NCBI GenBank assembly: GCA_030834695.1
Contig: JAUQXK010000100.1
Span: 1-64,000, forward strand
DNA length: 64,000 nt
Direction of reading: 5' to 3'
Origin: Desulfobacterales bacterium
GTDB taxonomy: Bacteria; Desulfobacterota; Desulfobacteria; Desulfobacterales; SpSt-501
How positions within the stretch are numbered: the stretch's first letter is position 1; the number at the start of each line of letters is the position of its first letter. This document shows, in pieces, positions 7,990 through 16,342 of the stretch. The translations under genes and the position numbers were made by a program. The notes under the pieces are model-generated. The model had not been told where the DNA came from. It saw only the letters and a list, made by a program, of their open reading frames with translations, and did not search any database.

Positions 7990-9635
7990 CGCGTGTTGAT
8001 TTTTATGATGACCAGGGTCACGTCGTCTTCTCTTTTAGCGCCGGACTGGAACTTCTCCAAGGTGGAGAGAATCGACTCCAGAATTTCATTTGCACTCAAA
8101 GCGCAATTTTTCCGAATGGTATCGTGAATTGACTGTTTGCCGAGCATTTCGCCTTTCGGGTTGGCCGCTTCCCAGAGACCGTCCGTGCCGAGCAGGATGA
8201 CCTGGCCATCTGAAATCCCGGTCTTGCGGTTGTTGCTGCAGGGGCATTTCTCATCAACACCCAGCGCCATGCCCGTGCCGCCCATCTCCTCGAACGAGCC
8301 GGTGCCGGGGTCGTAGAGAAATGCGGGATCATGTCCGGCCCGCACCCATTCAAGCTCCATTTTCACCGGGTCGATCACCAAGAAAAACAACGTGATAAAC
8401 TCTCCGGAGTGCCCGACGTCGCTTGAAATCTGGCGATTCACATCGGCGATGATTCGGTCCGCGGAGCCCGGATGGGAAGCCCGCTGTCTCAGAGCGGATC
8501 GAACGGTTGCCATCAACAAAGCCGCGGGGATGCCATGCCCCGATACATCCCCGACGGCGACTCCCCATTTTCGACCATCGCCGCCGGCCATTGGGATGAA
8601 GTCGTAATAATCCCCGCCGGTTTCATCGCAGTAGATGCTCTTGCCGGCCGCCTCGAATCCCTCCGTTTTCAGAGCTTGCTTGGGGATAAGACTCTGCTGA
8701 ACCTCCTTGGCCAAGCTCAGAGCCTGCTTGATCCGGTCGCGCTCCAGGAGGCCCTCGGTCATCTCGTTGATCACATCCCCGGCATACCCGATTTCGTCAT
8801 TGGAGGTCACCCGCACTTTGGTTTCGAAAAGACCGTTCTTGACCTTGCGCAGCACATTCGTGATCTCCGCCAACGGTTGAGTCAGATTGCTGCTCACCAG
8901 AAAGGTAACCCACATGCCGACTCCCATGAACACCAAGGCCTGGCTGAAGATGACCGTCTTGATCTGCTCCACGGATACGTGCGGCAACTCATCGGCCGGG
9001 AATATGCCCACCACGTGCTGCAGGATAGAAATGAGCGGAATGATATTGCTGGCCAGCAGCAGGGCAAAGAGTCGGGTCCGGATACGGATGCGCAGGGTGC
9101 GGGGGGTCGTCGAGAGGCCGCCGTCCGGGAAAAAATAGGGAACCACCCTTCGCTGGAGGGTGAATTCCAGCACAAAAAAGGCCACGGTCACCGTTATCAA
9201 TCCGGTATAAACGCTGCGGTAGAAAACACTCTGGATCAGCTTCCAGCCGGCCCCCTGCACCCAGAACGCACCGGAGTAGATCAGCGCGGCGGCCATCCAG
9301 ATGCAGAAGGCCAGCGTGATGAGAAAAAACGGCTCGTTGAGCAGTCTCCGGCGGGCTTCGAGAATAAGCTCCTCCGGCAGCGGCCTTCTTTGATAGCTTC
9401 TTTTCAGGTAGTCGCGGATCGGCCGCTCATAAACCAGAATCAACGCAAAGGGGACAACGAAGGAGGCCGGCAGGAAAAACCGGTCGATGCGGCCGGTCAG
9501 TCGCAGGATGTCGGCCGGAATCAGCGCCGTCGACTGCTGGGTCAAAAAAAGGATAACGGCAACGCCAATGGCGTTGGAAATGAGGATCGAAAAAAGCATG
9601 GAATTTTTGACGCGAAGATAAGCGAACCTGGACAT
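7980..9635 (-). CDS. membrane-bound PP2C/SpoIIE-type serine phosphatase with HAMP
   Basis: 551 aa from the ATG at 9635, preceded by AAGGAGGT; the longer frame upstream only shadows the transketolase gene. The N-terminal half has several hydrophobic segments (from about residue 10, then further pairs) around a short periplasmic part. A HAMP-like linker (NLTQPLAEITNVLRKVKNG) follows, then a SpoIIE/PP2C phosphatase domain with DETGGDYYDF, VGDVSGHGIPAALLMA, RAGHDPAFL, LGTDGLWEA and REDDVTLV. Such proteins dephosphorylate anti-sigma-factor antagonists in partner-switching signalling. No RsbW/RsbV-like partner is in the window. It follows the two transketolase genes by 70 bp on the same strand. Confidence 0.92.
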   Translation of the reverse strand: MSRFAYLRVKNSMLFSILISNAIGVAVILFLTQQSTALIPADILRLTGRIDRFFLPASFVVPFALILVYERPIRDYLKRSYQRRPLPEELILEARRRLLNEPFFLITLAFCIWMAAALIYSGAFWVQGAGWKLIQSVFYRSVYTGLITVTVAFFVLEFTLQRRVVPYFFPDGGLSTTPRTLRIRIRTRLFALLLASNIIPLISILQHVVGIFPADELPHVSVEQIKTVIFSQALVFMGVGMWVTFLVSSNLTQPLAEITNVLRKVKNGLFETKVRVTSNDEIGYAGDVINEMTEGLLERDRIKQALSLAKEVQQSLIPKQALKTEGFEAAGKSIYCDETGGDYYDFIPMAGGDGRKWGVAVGDVSGHGIPAALLMATVRSALRQRASHPGSADRIIADVNRQISSDVGHSGEFITLFFLVIDPVKMELEWVRAGHDPAFLYDPGTGSFEEMGGTGMALGVDEKCPCSNNRKTGISDGQVILLGTDGLWEAANPKGEMLGKQSIHDTIRKNCALSANEILESILSTLEKFQSGAKREDDVTLVIIKINTRQS

Positions 9636-9705
9636 GTGGGACCTCCTTGGAGGAAGCCTTTCCAAAGACAAACGTGGGCATCCGTTCAGGAGTGCAGGAC
9701 CAATA

Positions 9706-10659
9706 CTACTTGGACTTGGATCGCGAAAGCGCCCGGCAGGCCTGTGCGATGTGCTCGGGACCGAAGCCGTGCTTGTTGAAGAGGTAATCCTGGTCGGCCA
9801 CTTCCCCGAACCGGTCCGGGATGCCCAGTCGCTTGACCCGCACCGGGTGATGCTCGCCCAGCACCTCGCAGACCGCGCTCCCCACCCCGCCGACGATGTT
9901 CTGGTTTTCGACCACGACCACCGCACCGGTTTTTTGGGCGGAATCGACGAGCGTCTTGACGTCGAAGGGTTTGACCGAGGGGTAGTGCAGCAGGTCGACC
10001 GTGATTTTCTCTTTCTCAAGCCGTCGGGCGACGTCCAGGGCAAAGCTTGTCATGAACCCGGTGGCAACCAGTGTCACGTCTCTGCCATCGTGCAGACGAA
10101 TGGCCTGGTTCGGGTCGAAAAGGCAGCCGTCCTCGAAGAGCTTGGGCATCTTCAGCCGCACGAGTTGCATGTAGGTGGGCTGCTTGCTTTCGGCCATGTA
10201 GAACATGACCGCGCGCAGCTCGTTGGCATCGGCCGGGCTGTAGACATGCATATTCGGCATGGCGCGCATGATGGCGAGATCCTGGAAGCACATATGGGTG
10301 CCGCCGTTCGGGCCCTGGGTGATGCCGGGAGAGGTGCCGACGATCTTAACGTTGTTATTGGCGTAAGCGACGCTGATGGTGATCTGGTCGTAGCAGCGGC
10401 GGGTGGCGAAGGCGGTGAATGTGGCGCAGAAGGGGATCTTGCCTTCCCGGGCCAGGCCGGCTCCAACGCCGATCATGTTGGCTTCCTGAACCCCGCAGTT
10501 GATGAAATTGCGGGGGTGGCTCTTGGAGACCACGGGAATGGAGGCATCGGCCTTGCCCAGATCAGCCTCCAGGCAGAATACATCGGCATTGCGCTCGATC
10601 AGCTCGCTCAGCGTCTGCGCGTACACCACCCGCATTTCCATCTCATGGTAGTTGCTCAT
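9706..10659 (-). CDS. transketolase, C-terminal (pyrimidine-binding) subunit
   Basis: 317 aa from the ATG at 10659, with GGAAAGGA upstream; a TTG at 10674 is a poorer start. It contains the transketolase Pyr domain (CGVQEANMIGVGAGLA, TFTAFATRRCYDQI) and the C-terminal domain (VVVVENQNIVGGVGSAV). With the upstream subunit it would form a two-polypeptide transketolase that transfers two-carbon units between sugar phosphates using thiamine diphosphate. Split transketolases are common outside the pentose phosphate operon, and may act in aromatic precursor or sugar-acid metabolism. It lies 65 bp after the N-terminal subunit gene, with an inverted repeat in the gap. Confidence 0.92.
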   Translation of the reverse strand: MSNYHEMEMRVVYAQTLSELIERNADVFCLEADLGKADASIPVVSKSHPRNFINCGVQEANMIGVGAGLAREGKIPFCATFTAFATRRCYDQITISVAYANNNVKIVGTSPGITQGPNGGTHMCFQDLAIMRAMPNMHVYSPADANELRAVMFYMAESKQPTYMQLVRLKMPKLFEDGCLFDPNQAIRLHDGRDVTLVATGFMTSFALDVARRLEKEKITVDLLHYPSVKPFDVKTLVDSAQKTGAVVVVENQNIVGGVGSAVCEVLGEHHPVRVKRLGIPDRFGEVADQDYLFNKHGFGPEHIAQACRALSRSKSK

Positions 10660-10684
10660 TTGTTTCCTTTCCAAATTTTACAAG

Positions 10685-10731
10685 CTATTAGAGGATGTTA
10701 AAGCCGGTTCGGCATGAAAATCCTCTAATAG
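10685..10731. repeat. 12-bp inverted repeat between the two transketolase subunit genes
   Basis: CTATTAGAGGAT (10685-10696) and its exact reverse complement (10720-10731) enclose 23 nt. One arm contains the stop codon of the N-terminal subunit gene. There is no T-run, so it is more likely an intercistronic mRNA structure than a full terminator. Confidence 0.6.
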
Positions 10732-11573
10732 GGGAGATCGAATTTGCACTCCAGACCGCACATCAACCGCTGGTAGGTGGTTTCGTCCGGGATCTTGACG
10801 TTGTGGCAGTCCACCAGCCCTTCGGTTTCGCGGTTGCCTTTGCCCTTGACGGTGTGGGCGATGATCATGGCCGGCCGGCCGGTTACGGCACCGGCCTTTT
10901 GAATCGTGTCGTAGATGCCGTCCCAGTCGTGGCCGTTCATTTCGAAGGTCTCCCAGCCGAAGGCGCGCCATTTGTCCGCCAGCGGTTCGAGGTCGATGAT
11001 CTCATCGGTGCGGCCGTCGATCTGCATCTTGTTGTAGTCGCAGATGACGATCAGGTTGTCCAGCCGGTTGTGGGCCGCAAACAGGGCCGCCTCCCAGATC
11101 TGCCCCTCATCGCTTTCGCCGTCGCCGATGATGCAAAATACGCGATGCGTTTTGCCGTCATGCTTGGCAGCCAGCGCCAGGCCGCAGGCGCAGGAAAGAC
11201 CCTGGCCGAGCGATCCGGCGGTGATATCGACTCCGGGGGTCAGGATCTGATCCATGTGGCTCGGCAGGCGGGTGCCGTTTTTATTGATGGTCGTCAGCCA
11301 TTCCTTCGGAAAGAAGCCCTTGTAGGCCAGGGTCGTGTAAACGACCGGCCCGGCGTGGCCTTTTGACAGCACCAGCCGATCGCGCTCGGGCCAGTTGGGC
11401 TCATCCGGTTTGACCTTCATGATGCGATAATAAAGGGTGATGACGATTTCCACCAGGCTCATCACGCCGCCGATGTGTCCCACGCCCGAACGGCAGATGG
11501 CGTCCGTGACCACGTAACGGAATTCCGCCGCCAATGAATCCAGTTGCTCGCGAGTCATTTCTTTTTTGTCCAA
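10725..11573 (-). CDS. transketolase, N-terminal (thiamine diphosphate-binding) subunit
   Basis: 282 aa with the full ThDP/Mg motif (GDGESDEGQ ... CDYN), LSKGHAGPVVY and PGVDITAGSLGQGLS, as in transketolase N-terminal halves. The start is probably the TTG at 11573, because GGAGG sits 6 nt before it; the in-frame ATG at 11558 is about 21 nt from that site. It is the first gene of a likely three-gene unit with the other subunit and the SpoIIE-type phosphatase. Confidence 0.93.
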   Translation of the reverse strand: MDKKEMTREQLDSLAAEFRYVVTDAICRSGVGHIGGVMSLVEIVITLYYRIMKVKPDEPNWPERDRLVLSKGHAGPVVYTTLAYKGFFPKEWLTTINKNGTRLPSHMDQILTPGVDITAGSLGQGLSCACGLALAAKHDGKTHRVFCIIGDGESDEGQIWEAALFAAHNRLDNLIVICDYNKMQIDGRTDEIIDLEPLADKWRAFGWETFEMNGHDWDGIYDTIQKAGAVTGRPAMIIAHTVKGKGNRETEGLVDCHNVKIPDETTYQRLMCGLECKFDLPY

Positions 11574-11808
11574 ACGGACCCTCCTTCGGAGCCGGAAAGC
11601 GGGGCTCCGTCAATTTGATCTGCCAGATCAGGAAATTGGGTCTGATTATCAGAAAGGGCAGCTCAATTCAACCATCTGCAAAATTTGTTTACACGCGAGC
11701 AAGTTTCGTTGCGTCCTGGCATTTTCATTTATCTTATTAATTCAAATTGTTATCCGTTGGCATTCGCATTGCTCTGGATATTGGCAACGCTCATGGGAGG
11801 GACGACCG

Positions 11809-11991
11809 ATGAAAAAGACACTGCTGGAACATCACTACGAACTTCGAATCGAGTCGCTTCGAGACGATCCGCGGGTGAACTTCCAAAAACGCCTCGTCAC
11901 GGTCGAGCTCCTTGCAAAGGAGCATGGCTGGAAGCACTTGTGCGAGCGGGAGTGCATCGACATCAGAATGCAGAACATCTACACCGCCTGA
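11809..11991 (+). CDS. 60-residue hypothetical protein upstream of the FG-GAP gene
   Basis: ATG at 11809 with GGGAGG 8 nt upstream, stop at 11991, and the next gene starting 13 bp later. The product is charged, with two cysteines in LCERECIDIRMQN near the C-terminus, and has no signal peptide. The frame is open further upstream, but only this start has an RBS. No family recognised. Its position suggests co-translation with the secreted FG-GAP protein. Confidence 0.6.
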   Translation: MKKTLLEHHYELRIESLRDDPRVNFQKRLVTVELLAKEHGWKHLCERECIDIRMQNIYTA

Positions 11992-12004
11992 AGGAGGTGG
12001 CCCA

Positions 12005-13297
12005 ATGAAACATTCAAAAAAATTAATCTGTTTCACGCTGTTATGGCTCGGCTTATCCGGGGGGTTCATGGTTCCCGATGCACGGAGCTATTGGTTTTAT
12101 TATGACCTGGCGTTGCTTCAGTTAGACGGTGATGCGTATCCCGACATCTGTGTATTATCGGATGATGTGGTGATCAAAGGAAACGCATTCGGCCCCACCA
12201 GCGATACCTATTTCTATTTGACCACCTCCATGAATGCCAATGGAGCGTTTCGGGATCCGTCAGACGTTCTCCTCGGGAAAGACTCGCCCAAATACGTCAC
12301 CGAGGCTTATCTGTCCACGGGGGATCTAAACCACGACGGCTATACGGATGCCGTTGCGACGACTGCAAAAAGAGATTCCGTCATGCTCCTCCTTCAGAAA
12401 GCGGACTCTTCCGGAACGTTTGACCTTCCCATGACCGCCGCGATCGGCACCAGCCCGAAGAAAACAGCCATCGGCGATCTGAACGCCGATGGCTTCAACG
12501 ACATTGCCGTTTCCGGCTCCGATGACAACCTGGTCATTTTGTTTAATGATCCCTCTAATCCCGGGCGCGCTTTCACTCCCGCATCTTTAGATTACGGCAG
12601 CGTGCATGTCGACATCGGAGATCTTAATGCCGATCTTCGAAATGATATGGTATTGGCAGGTACGGAGAATATCGTGGTTCTATTCCAGGATCCGCTCATC
12701 CCGGGTGATTTTGTCGAAGCTTTGGATTTGACCGCCGGTGAAAGGCCGTCCTGCGTCAAGATCGTCGATATGGACAACGATGAATTCAAGGACATCGTCG
12801 CCGGCTTTCGCGGCACCGAAGGCACTCACGACACCGGCCGCATCGCCATTTTTTACCAGGACCCGACCCAACCGGGCCTGTTTCTGCCGCCGGTTACATA
12901 CGGCTTGTCGTGCGAAGCACTTGATATGGATGTTGGGGATCTGAATTCGGACGGCCTGCTGGATATCGCCGTTGCGGCTCGATGCGCCGGAGAAGGCGTC
13001 GTCGCACTCTTCTTCCAGGACAATGACGCCAACCGGATATTCTCGCTGTCGAGCCGCCTACCATGCGAAGAAGTCCCTTTTGCACTAAAAATCGGTGACT
13101 TGGACCAAGATGGTCGGAATGATATTATCGTATCCGATTGGAATGTGGTGGGTTTTTATCAAAGTGCGTCGATTCCAGGGGACTTCCCCGAGCGAGCGGT
13201 TGTTCTGAAATCGGAATTGTCCGGTGGCGGCGGAGACAGCGGTGGCAGCGGGGGGGCCGAAGGCGGGGGGTGTTTCATCAGCGCCATCGCGCGATAG
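12005..13297 (+). CDS. secreted FG-GAP/VCBS repeat protein with Gly-rich CFI C-terminus
   Basis: 430 aa from the ATG at 12005 (AAGGAGG upstream). It has a signal peptide over about residues 1-27 ending near DARS. About seven calcium-binding-type repeats of the form DLNxDGxxDIAV follow (QLDGDAYPDI, DLNHDGYTDA, DLNADGFNDI, DLNADLRNDM, DMDNDEFKDI, DLNSDGLLDI, DLDQDGRNDI), which predict an extracellular beta-propeller. The C-terminus is a Gly/Ser linker ending GGGCFISAIAR, similar to the GGxCFIATAA-type tails of many deltaproteobacterial secreted proteins but cut short after about eight residues. Ligand unknown. Confidence 0.85.
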   Translation: MKHSKKLICFTLLWLGLSGGFMVPDARSYWFYYDLALLQLDGDAYPDICVLSDDVVIKGNAFGPTSDTYFYLTTSMNANGAFRDPSDVLLGKDSPKYVTEAYLSTGDLNHDGYTDAVATTAKRDSVMLLLQKADSSGTFDLPMTAAIGTSPKKTAIGDLNADGFNDIAVSGSDDNLVILFNDPSNPGRAFTPASLDYGSVHVDIGDLNADLRNDMVLAGTENIVVLFQDPLIPGDFVEALDLTAGERPSCVKIVDMDNDEFKDIVAGFRGTEGTHDTGRIAIFYQDPTQPGLFLPPVTYGLSCEALDMDVGDLNSDGLLDIAVAARCAGEGVVALFFQDNDANRIFSLSSRLPCEEVPFALKIGDLDQDGRNDIIVSDWNVVGFYQSASIPGDFPERAVVLKSELSGGGGDSGGSGGAEGGGCFISAIAR

Positions 13298-13429
13298 AAT
13301 TTTATCGGGCGATTTCAAGAGCGCCGTTGAAAAAAACCGTGACCGCCGCTATGAGAGAAGAAAATCCAAGGGACTCTGATTCGAGTAGAGTCATTGAATC
13401 GCACCACGACGCGCATCGGCATCCCCAGC

Positions 13430-14404
13430 ATGGCGGTTTTTCTAAAGAAATACTGGTTCTTCGGAGGCATCGTCCTGGCCGTGTTGGGGGGATATGGCCT
13501 TCGCGACCAGAACGCCTGGCTGCGGGAATACGATATCCTGACCATCGGCATCTTCGTCGCCTTCTTCATTACCGGGCTCACGCTTGAAACCTCCCAATTG
13601 AGCACCCAGTTGCGGCAGTTCAAGGCGCCGCTGGCGGCCATGATCTCATCCCTGGTTTTCATCCCGCTGCTTTCACGGATCCTGGCTGGTTTCGTGCTCT
13701 CGTGGGAATACGTCATCGGCGTCTGTATTATCGCAACCGCGCCGGTGACCGTGGTCTCCGGCACGGTGATGACCATTATCGGCCGAGGCAACATCCCCCT
13801 GTCTCTGTTCATCTGTGTGCTCGGCAATTTCATCGGCGTCTTCACGATCCCCTTTTCGTTGAAACTGCTGGTGGCAGCCGGGGGCCATGTCGACTTGCCG
13901 GTGCTCAGAATGCTGTTGAATCTGATCACCACGGTGCTGGTGCCGATCGTTTTAGGTTACCTGCTTCGGTCGCCGCTCAGCGGCTTCCGTTCACGGCACA
14001 AACTGGCGTTTTCCGTTTTCCAGCAATGCATGGTTCTTCTGATTATTTTCAACGCCGTCGCCGGTTCCGGCCCCAACATCCGCGAGGCCGGCGCCACCCT
14101 GCCCTTCCTGCTGGCATTCATCATTTTTCTGCATTCGCTGATCCTGGCCATGAATTTGGGGATATCCAAAATCATCGGGCTGGACCGGCCCTCGACTACA
14201 GCATTCACCATTCACACGTCGCAGAAGACGTTGGCCGTTTCCTACCTCGTCTGGAGCGGGTATTTTGCGAGCGAGTACCCGTTGGCCTTGATCCCCGGGA
14301 TCGTCTATCATCTTACCCAAATGATCATGGATACGTTTGTAGCAGAGAGGTTCCGAAAGCTCAGCGAACCGGTTGGCCGACCCGGGAACCGCTTACCGGC
14401 TTGA
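13430..14404 (+). CDS. SBF/bile-acid:sodium-symporter-like membrane transporter
   Basis: About 324 aa with around ten hydrophobic segments. LETSQLSTQLRQFKAP and the TAPVTVVSGTVMT half-site resemble SBF-like (PF13593/YfeH-type) secondary transporters of the bile-acid/arsenite superfamily. The start is uncertain: a TTG at 13394 adds 12 residues, and neither start has a good RBS. It is convergent with the following MFS gene (22 bp between stops). Substrate unknown; organic anion uptake is plausible for the family. Confidence 0.85.
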   Translation: MAVFLKKYWFFGGIVLAVLGGYGLRDQNAWLREYDILTIGIFVAFFITGLTLETSQLSTQLRQFKAPLAAMISSLVFIPLLSRILAGFVLSWEYVIGVCIIATAPVTVVSGTVMTIIGRGNIPLSLFICVLGNFIGVFTIPFSLKLLVAAGGHVDLPVLRMLLNLITTVLVPIVLGYLLRSPLSGFRSRHKLAFSVFQQCMVLLIIFNAVAGSGPNIREAGATLPFLLAFIIFLHSLILAMNLGISKIIGLDRPSTTAFTIHTSQKTLAVSYLVWSGYFASEYPLALIPGIVYHLTQMIMDTFVAERFRKLSEPVGRPGNRLPA

Positions 14405-14426
14405 AATCGATAACGAAACGAGATCG

Positions 14427-15674
14427 CTAAGGACGAAGGCCTTCTTGGGGCGAACCGACTTTGAGCTTGGCGGCGACCGATGCGATGAGGCATCCGATGC
14501 CCAGGCTGCCGAAGGCAATCCCCCATGCCAAGGGATTGCTCTTGCCTCCGGCGACATCCAGCAGCAGACCGAATACCAGCGGAGCCAGGAACCCTGCCCC
14601 GAACCCGCCAAACGAATAAACCGCCATGGCCGCACCGCGCTGATGCGGCGGAGTGGTTGCTACCAGCCCGGCGGTCAGCGCCGCGGAGTCGGACATGATC
14701 GCAATAAAATAAACTGCCAGCAGCAGAAGCATGACCCACCAGGGCCAGCCGGCGGAAAAGCCGGCGAGCCAAGCCAGCGTTCCGGACGCCGCCATGGCCA
14801 CGGGGATATAGCGCCTCCGGCCGAAGCGGCCGGCAGCCTCGTTGCCGAGGATGCTGACGGGGATGCCCAGGAAATTGATGGCGGCCGCAGCTTCGGTCGC
14901 ACTCAAAGCCGGCTGCCCCGACCGCGCGACGCCGTAGCCGAAGAGGATGAAGGCGACCATCCACGAACGCAGTCCGAAGAGCTCCCAGCAGTGCGCCGCG
15001 TAGCGCAGCACATACGCCAGCACCGAGCGATTGCGCAGCACGTTGAAACTGCCGAGCAGGCTCGGCCGAGGGCCGGTTAATCGGGCCGGTCCCAGAGGCG
15101 CCAATCCGAAAAAAACGACCAGCGCGGCTGCCAACGGGCCCGCCGCCAGTATGCCGAACGCCCAGTTCCAGGGAATCCAGCGGCCCAGCCATCCCGAGAG
15201 CAAAAGCGAGAGGCTCGTGCCGATGCCGAAGGTGCTGGTGTAAAAGGCGATGAACCGGCTCTGGCGCGGACCGGTCACGCGGTCGGTGAGCGCTTTCAGC
15301 CCCGGCATATACGTGCCGCCCAGGCCGGCGCCGGCCAACGCTTGAAGCCCTGCGGCGCTGACGACCCCTTCGGCGAAAAGCGCGAACCCGAGAGTGCTGA
15401 CGGCTGCCAGCAGGCAGGAGGCGACATGGATGCGGCGGGCATCGTAGCGGTCGGTCAGACTGGAGAGGACCGGAACGGCCGTCATGTAGCCGGCGAAAAA
15501 GGCTCCGCCGATGAACCCTGCTTCCGAATTGCTGATTCCCCACGTGTCGCGCAGCAGAGCCAGGAAGGCCGGGTAGGCCGCGAAGCCCGTCATGCTCAGG
15601 GTCTCGGCCAGGCACATGAGCGCGACGACGCCTAAAGCGCCGTGCGCAGGACTGGTTGGATCGGATTGCGGCAT
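14427..15674 (-). CDS. major facilitator superfamily carrier
   Basis: 415 aa with about twelve membrane segments. The loop 2-3 motif is the weak SLTDRYDARR, and AHCWELFGLRSWMVAF is in the middle. It resembles the MFS gene at 40.5-41.8 kb, which has FHCWELIGMWAWTPAF at the same place, so both belong to one subfamily (nitrate/cyanate or organic-anion-like MFS). GGAG lies 8 nt before the ATG. No substrate can be assigned. Confidence 0.88.
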   Translation of the reverse strand: MPQSDPTSPAHGALGVVALMCLAETLSMTGFAAYPAFLALLRDTWGISNSEAGFIGGAFFAGYMTAVPVLSSLTDRYDARRIHVASCLLAAVSTLGFALFAEGVVSAAGLQALAGAGLGGTYMPGLKALTDRVTGPRQSRFIAFYTSTFGIGTSLSLLLSGWLGRWIPWNWAFGILAAGPLAAALVVFFGLAPLGPARLTGPRPSLLGSFNVLRNRSVLAYVLRYAAHCWELFGLRSWMVAFILFGYGVARSGQPALSATEAAAAINFLGIPVSILGNEAAGRFGRRRYIPVAMAASGTLAWLAGFSAGWPWWVMLLLLAVYFIAIMSDSAALTAGLVATTPPHQRGAAMAVYSFGGFGAGFLAPLVFGLLLDVAGGKSNPLAWGIAFGSLGIGCLIASVAAKLKVGSPQEGLRP

Positions 15675-15779
15675 CGCTCAACTCCGGTTCGGGAGGGGCA
15701 GCATAGATGAGTTTTGGCGGCGGCTCAAATGGTTTGTCACGATTGGACCCGATCCGGCTTTTGGGCTATATAAAACTTC

Positions 15780-16259
15780 ATGACACCGCTCGTGTGGATA
15801 TTGAGCCTCATTTTGGTTGGCGTGGGTATCGCGGGCACTCTGCTTCCGGGGCTGCCAGGGACGCCGCTGGTCTTCGGGGGGCTGTTGCTCGCGGCCTGGG
15901 CCGACGGGTTCCAGAACGTAGGCGCCGGCACCGTCGTCATCCTCGCCGTCATGACGGCGCTGGCCTTCTGCGTGGATTTCATCTCAGCCAGCCTGGGCGC
16001 CCGGAGAGCCGGCGCCAGCCGTGAGGCGGTGGTCGGAGCGGCCCTGGGAACGCTGGTGGGAATCTTCTTCGGGTTCGTAGGGATTATTCTGGGGCCGTTT
16101 ATCGGTGCCGTGCTCGGCGAGTTCATGGCGCGCCGCAACCTGGGGCAGGCCGGGCGCGCCGGGGTGGCTACCTGGATCGGATTTATCCTCGGCATCGGCG
16201 TGAAACTCATGCTGGCTTTCACGATGGTGGGTATTTTTTTCCTGGCCTACATTCTCTAA
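15780..16259 (+). CDS. DUF456 family membrane protein
   Basis: 159 aa and strongly hydrophobic, with about four or five membrane segments. It has the family's GTLLPGLPGTPLVF motif near the N-terminus and Gly-rich helices (GIFFGFVGIILGPFIGAV). There is no Shine-Dalgarno before the ATG. TTGGAC (15743-15748) and TATATA (15767-15772), 18 nt apart, would place transcription start about at the ATG, so the mRNA may be leaderless. Function unknown. Confidence 0.88.
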   Translation: MTPLVWILSLILVGVGIAGTLLPGLPGTPLVFGGLLLAAWADGFQNVGAGTVVILAVMTALAFCVDFISASLGARRAGASREAVVGAALGTLVGIFFGFVGIILGPFIGAVLGEFMARRNLGQAGRAGVATWIGFILGIGVKLMLAFTMVGIFFLAYIL

Positions 16260-16296
16260 AAGAAATGTGAGCCGGTGGGCGGCTCACATTTCTTTT
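16258..16296. terminator. bidirectional intrinsic terminator
   Basis: A perfect 17-bp inverted repeat (16258-16274 and 16280-16296) with a 5-nt loop. It has A-rich and T-rich ends so it can work for both the DUF456 gene (+) and the SLOG gene (-), which converge here. Confidence 0.9.
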
Positions 16297-16342
16297 CTCA
16301 CTTTGACAATGGGGCCTAAAGGGATTTTGAGATCGGCTTGCT

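Noticed and set aside
7980-10043. 687-residue reading of the SpoIIE-type gene
   Set aside because: The first 136 codons shadow the transketolase gene in another frame; the ATG at 9635 has AAGGAGGT directly before it.
12005-13393. Frameshift at the end of the FG-GAP gene restoring a full CFIATAA tail
   Set aside because: The sequence after the stop does not read as the expected tail in either of the other frames.
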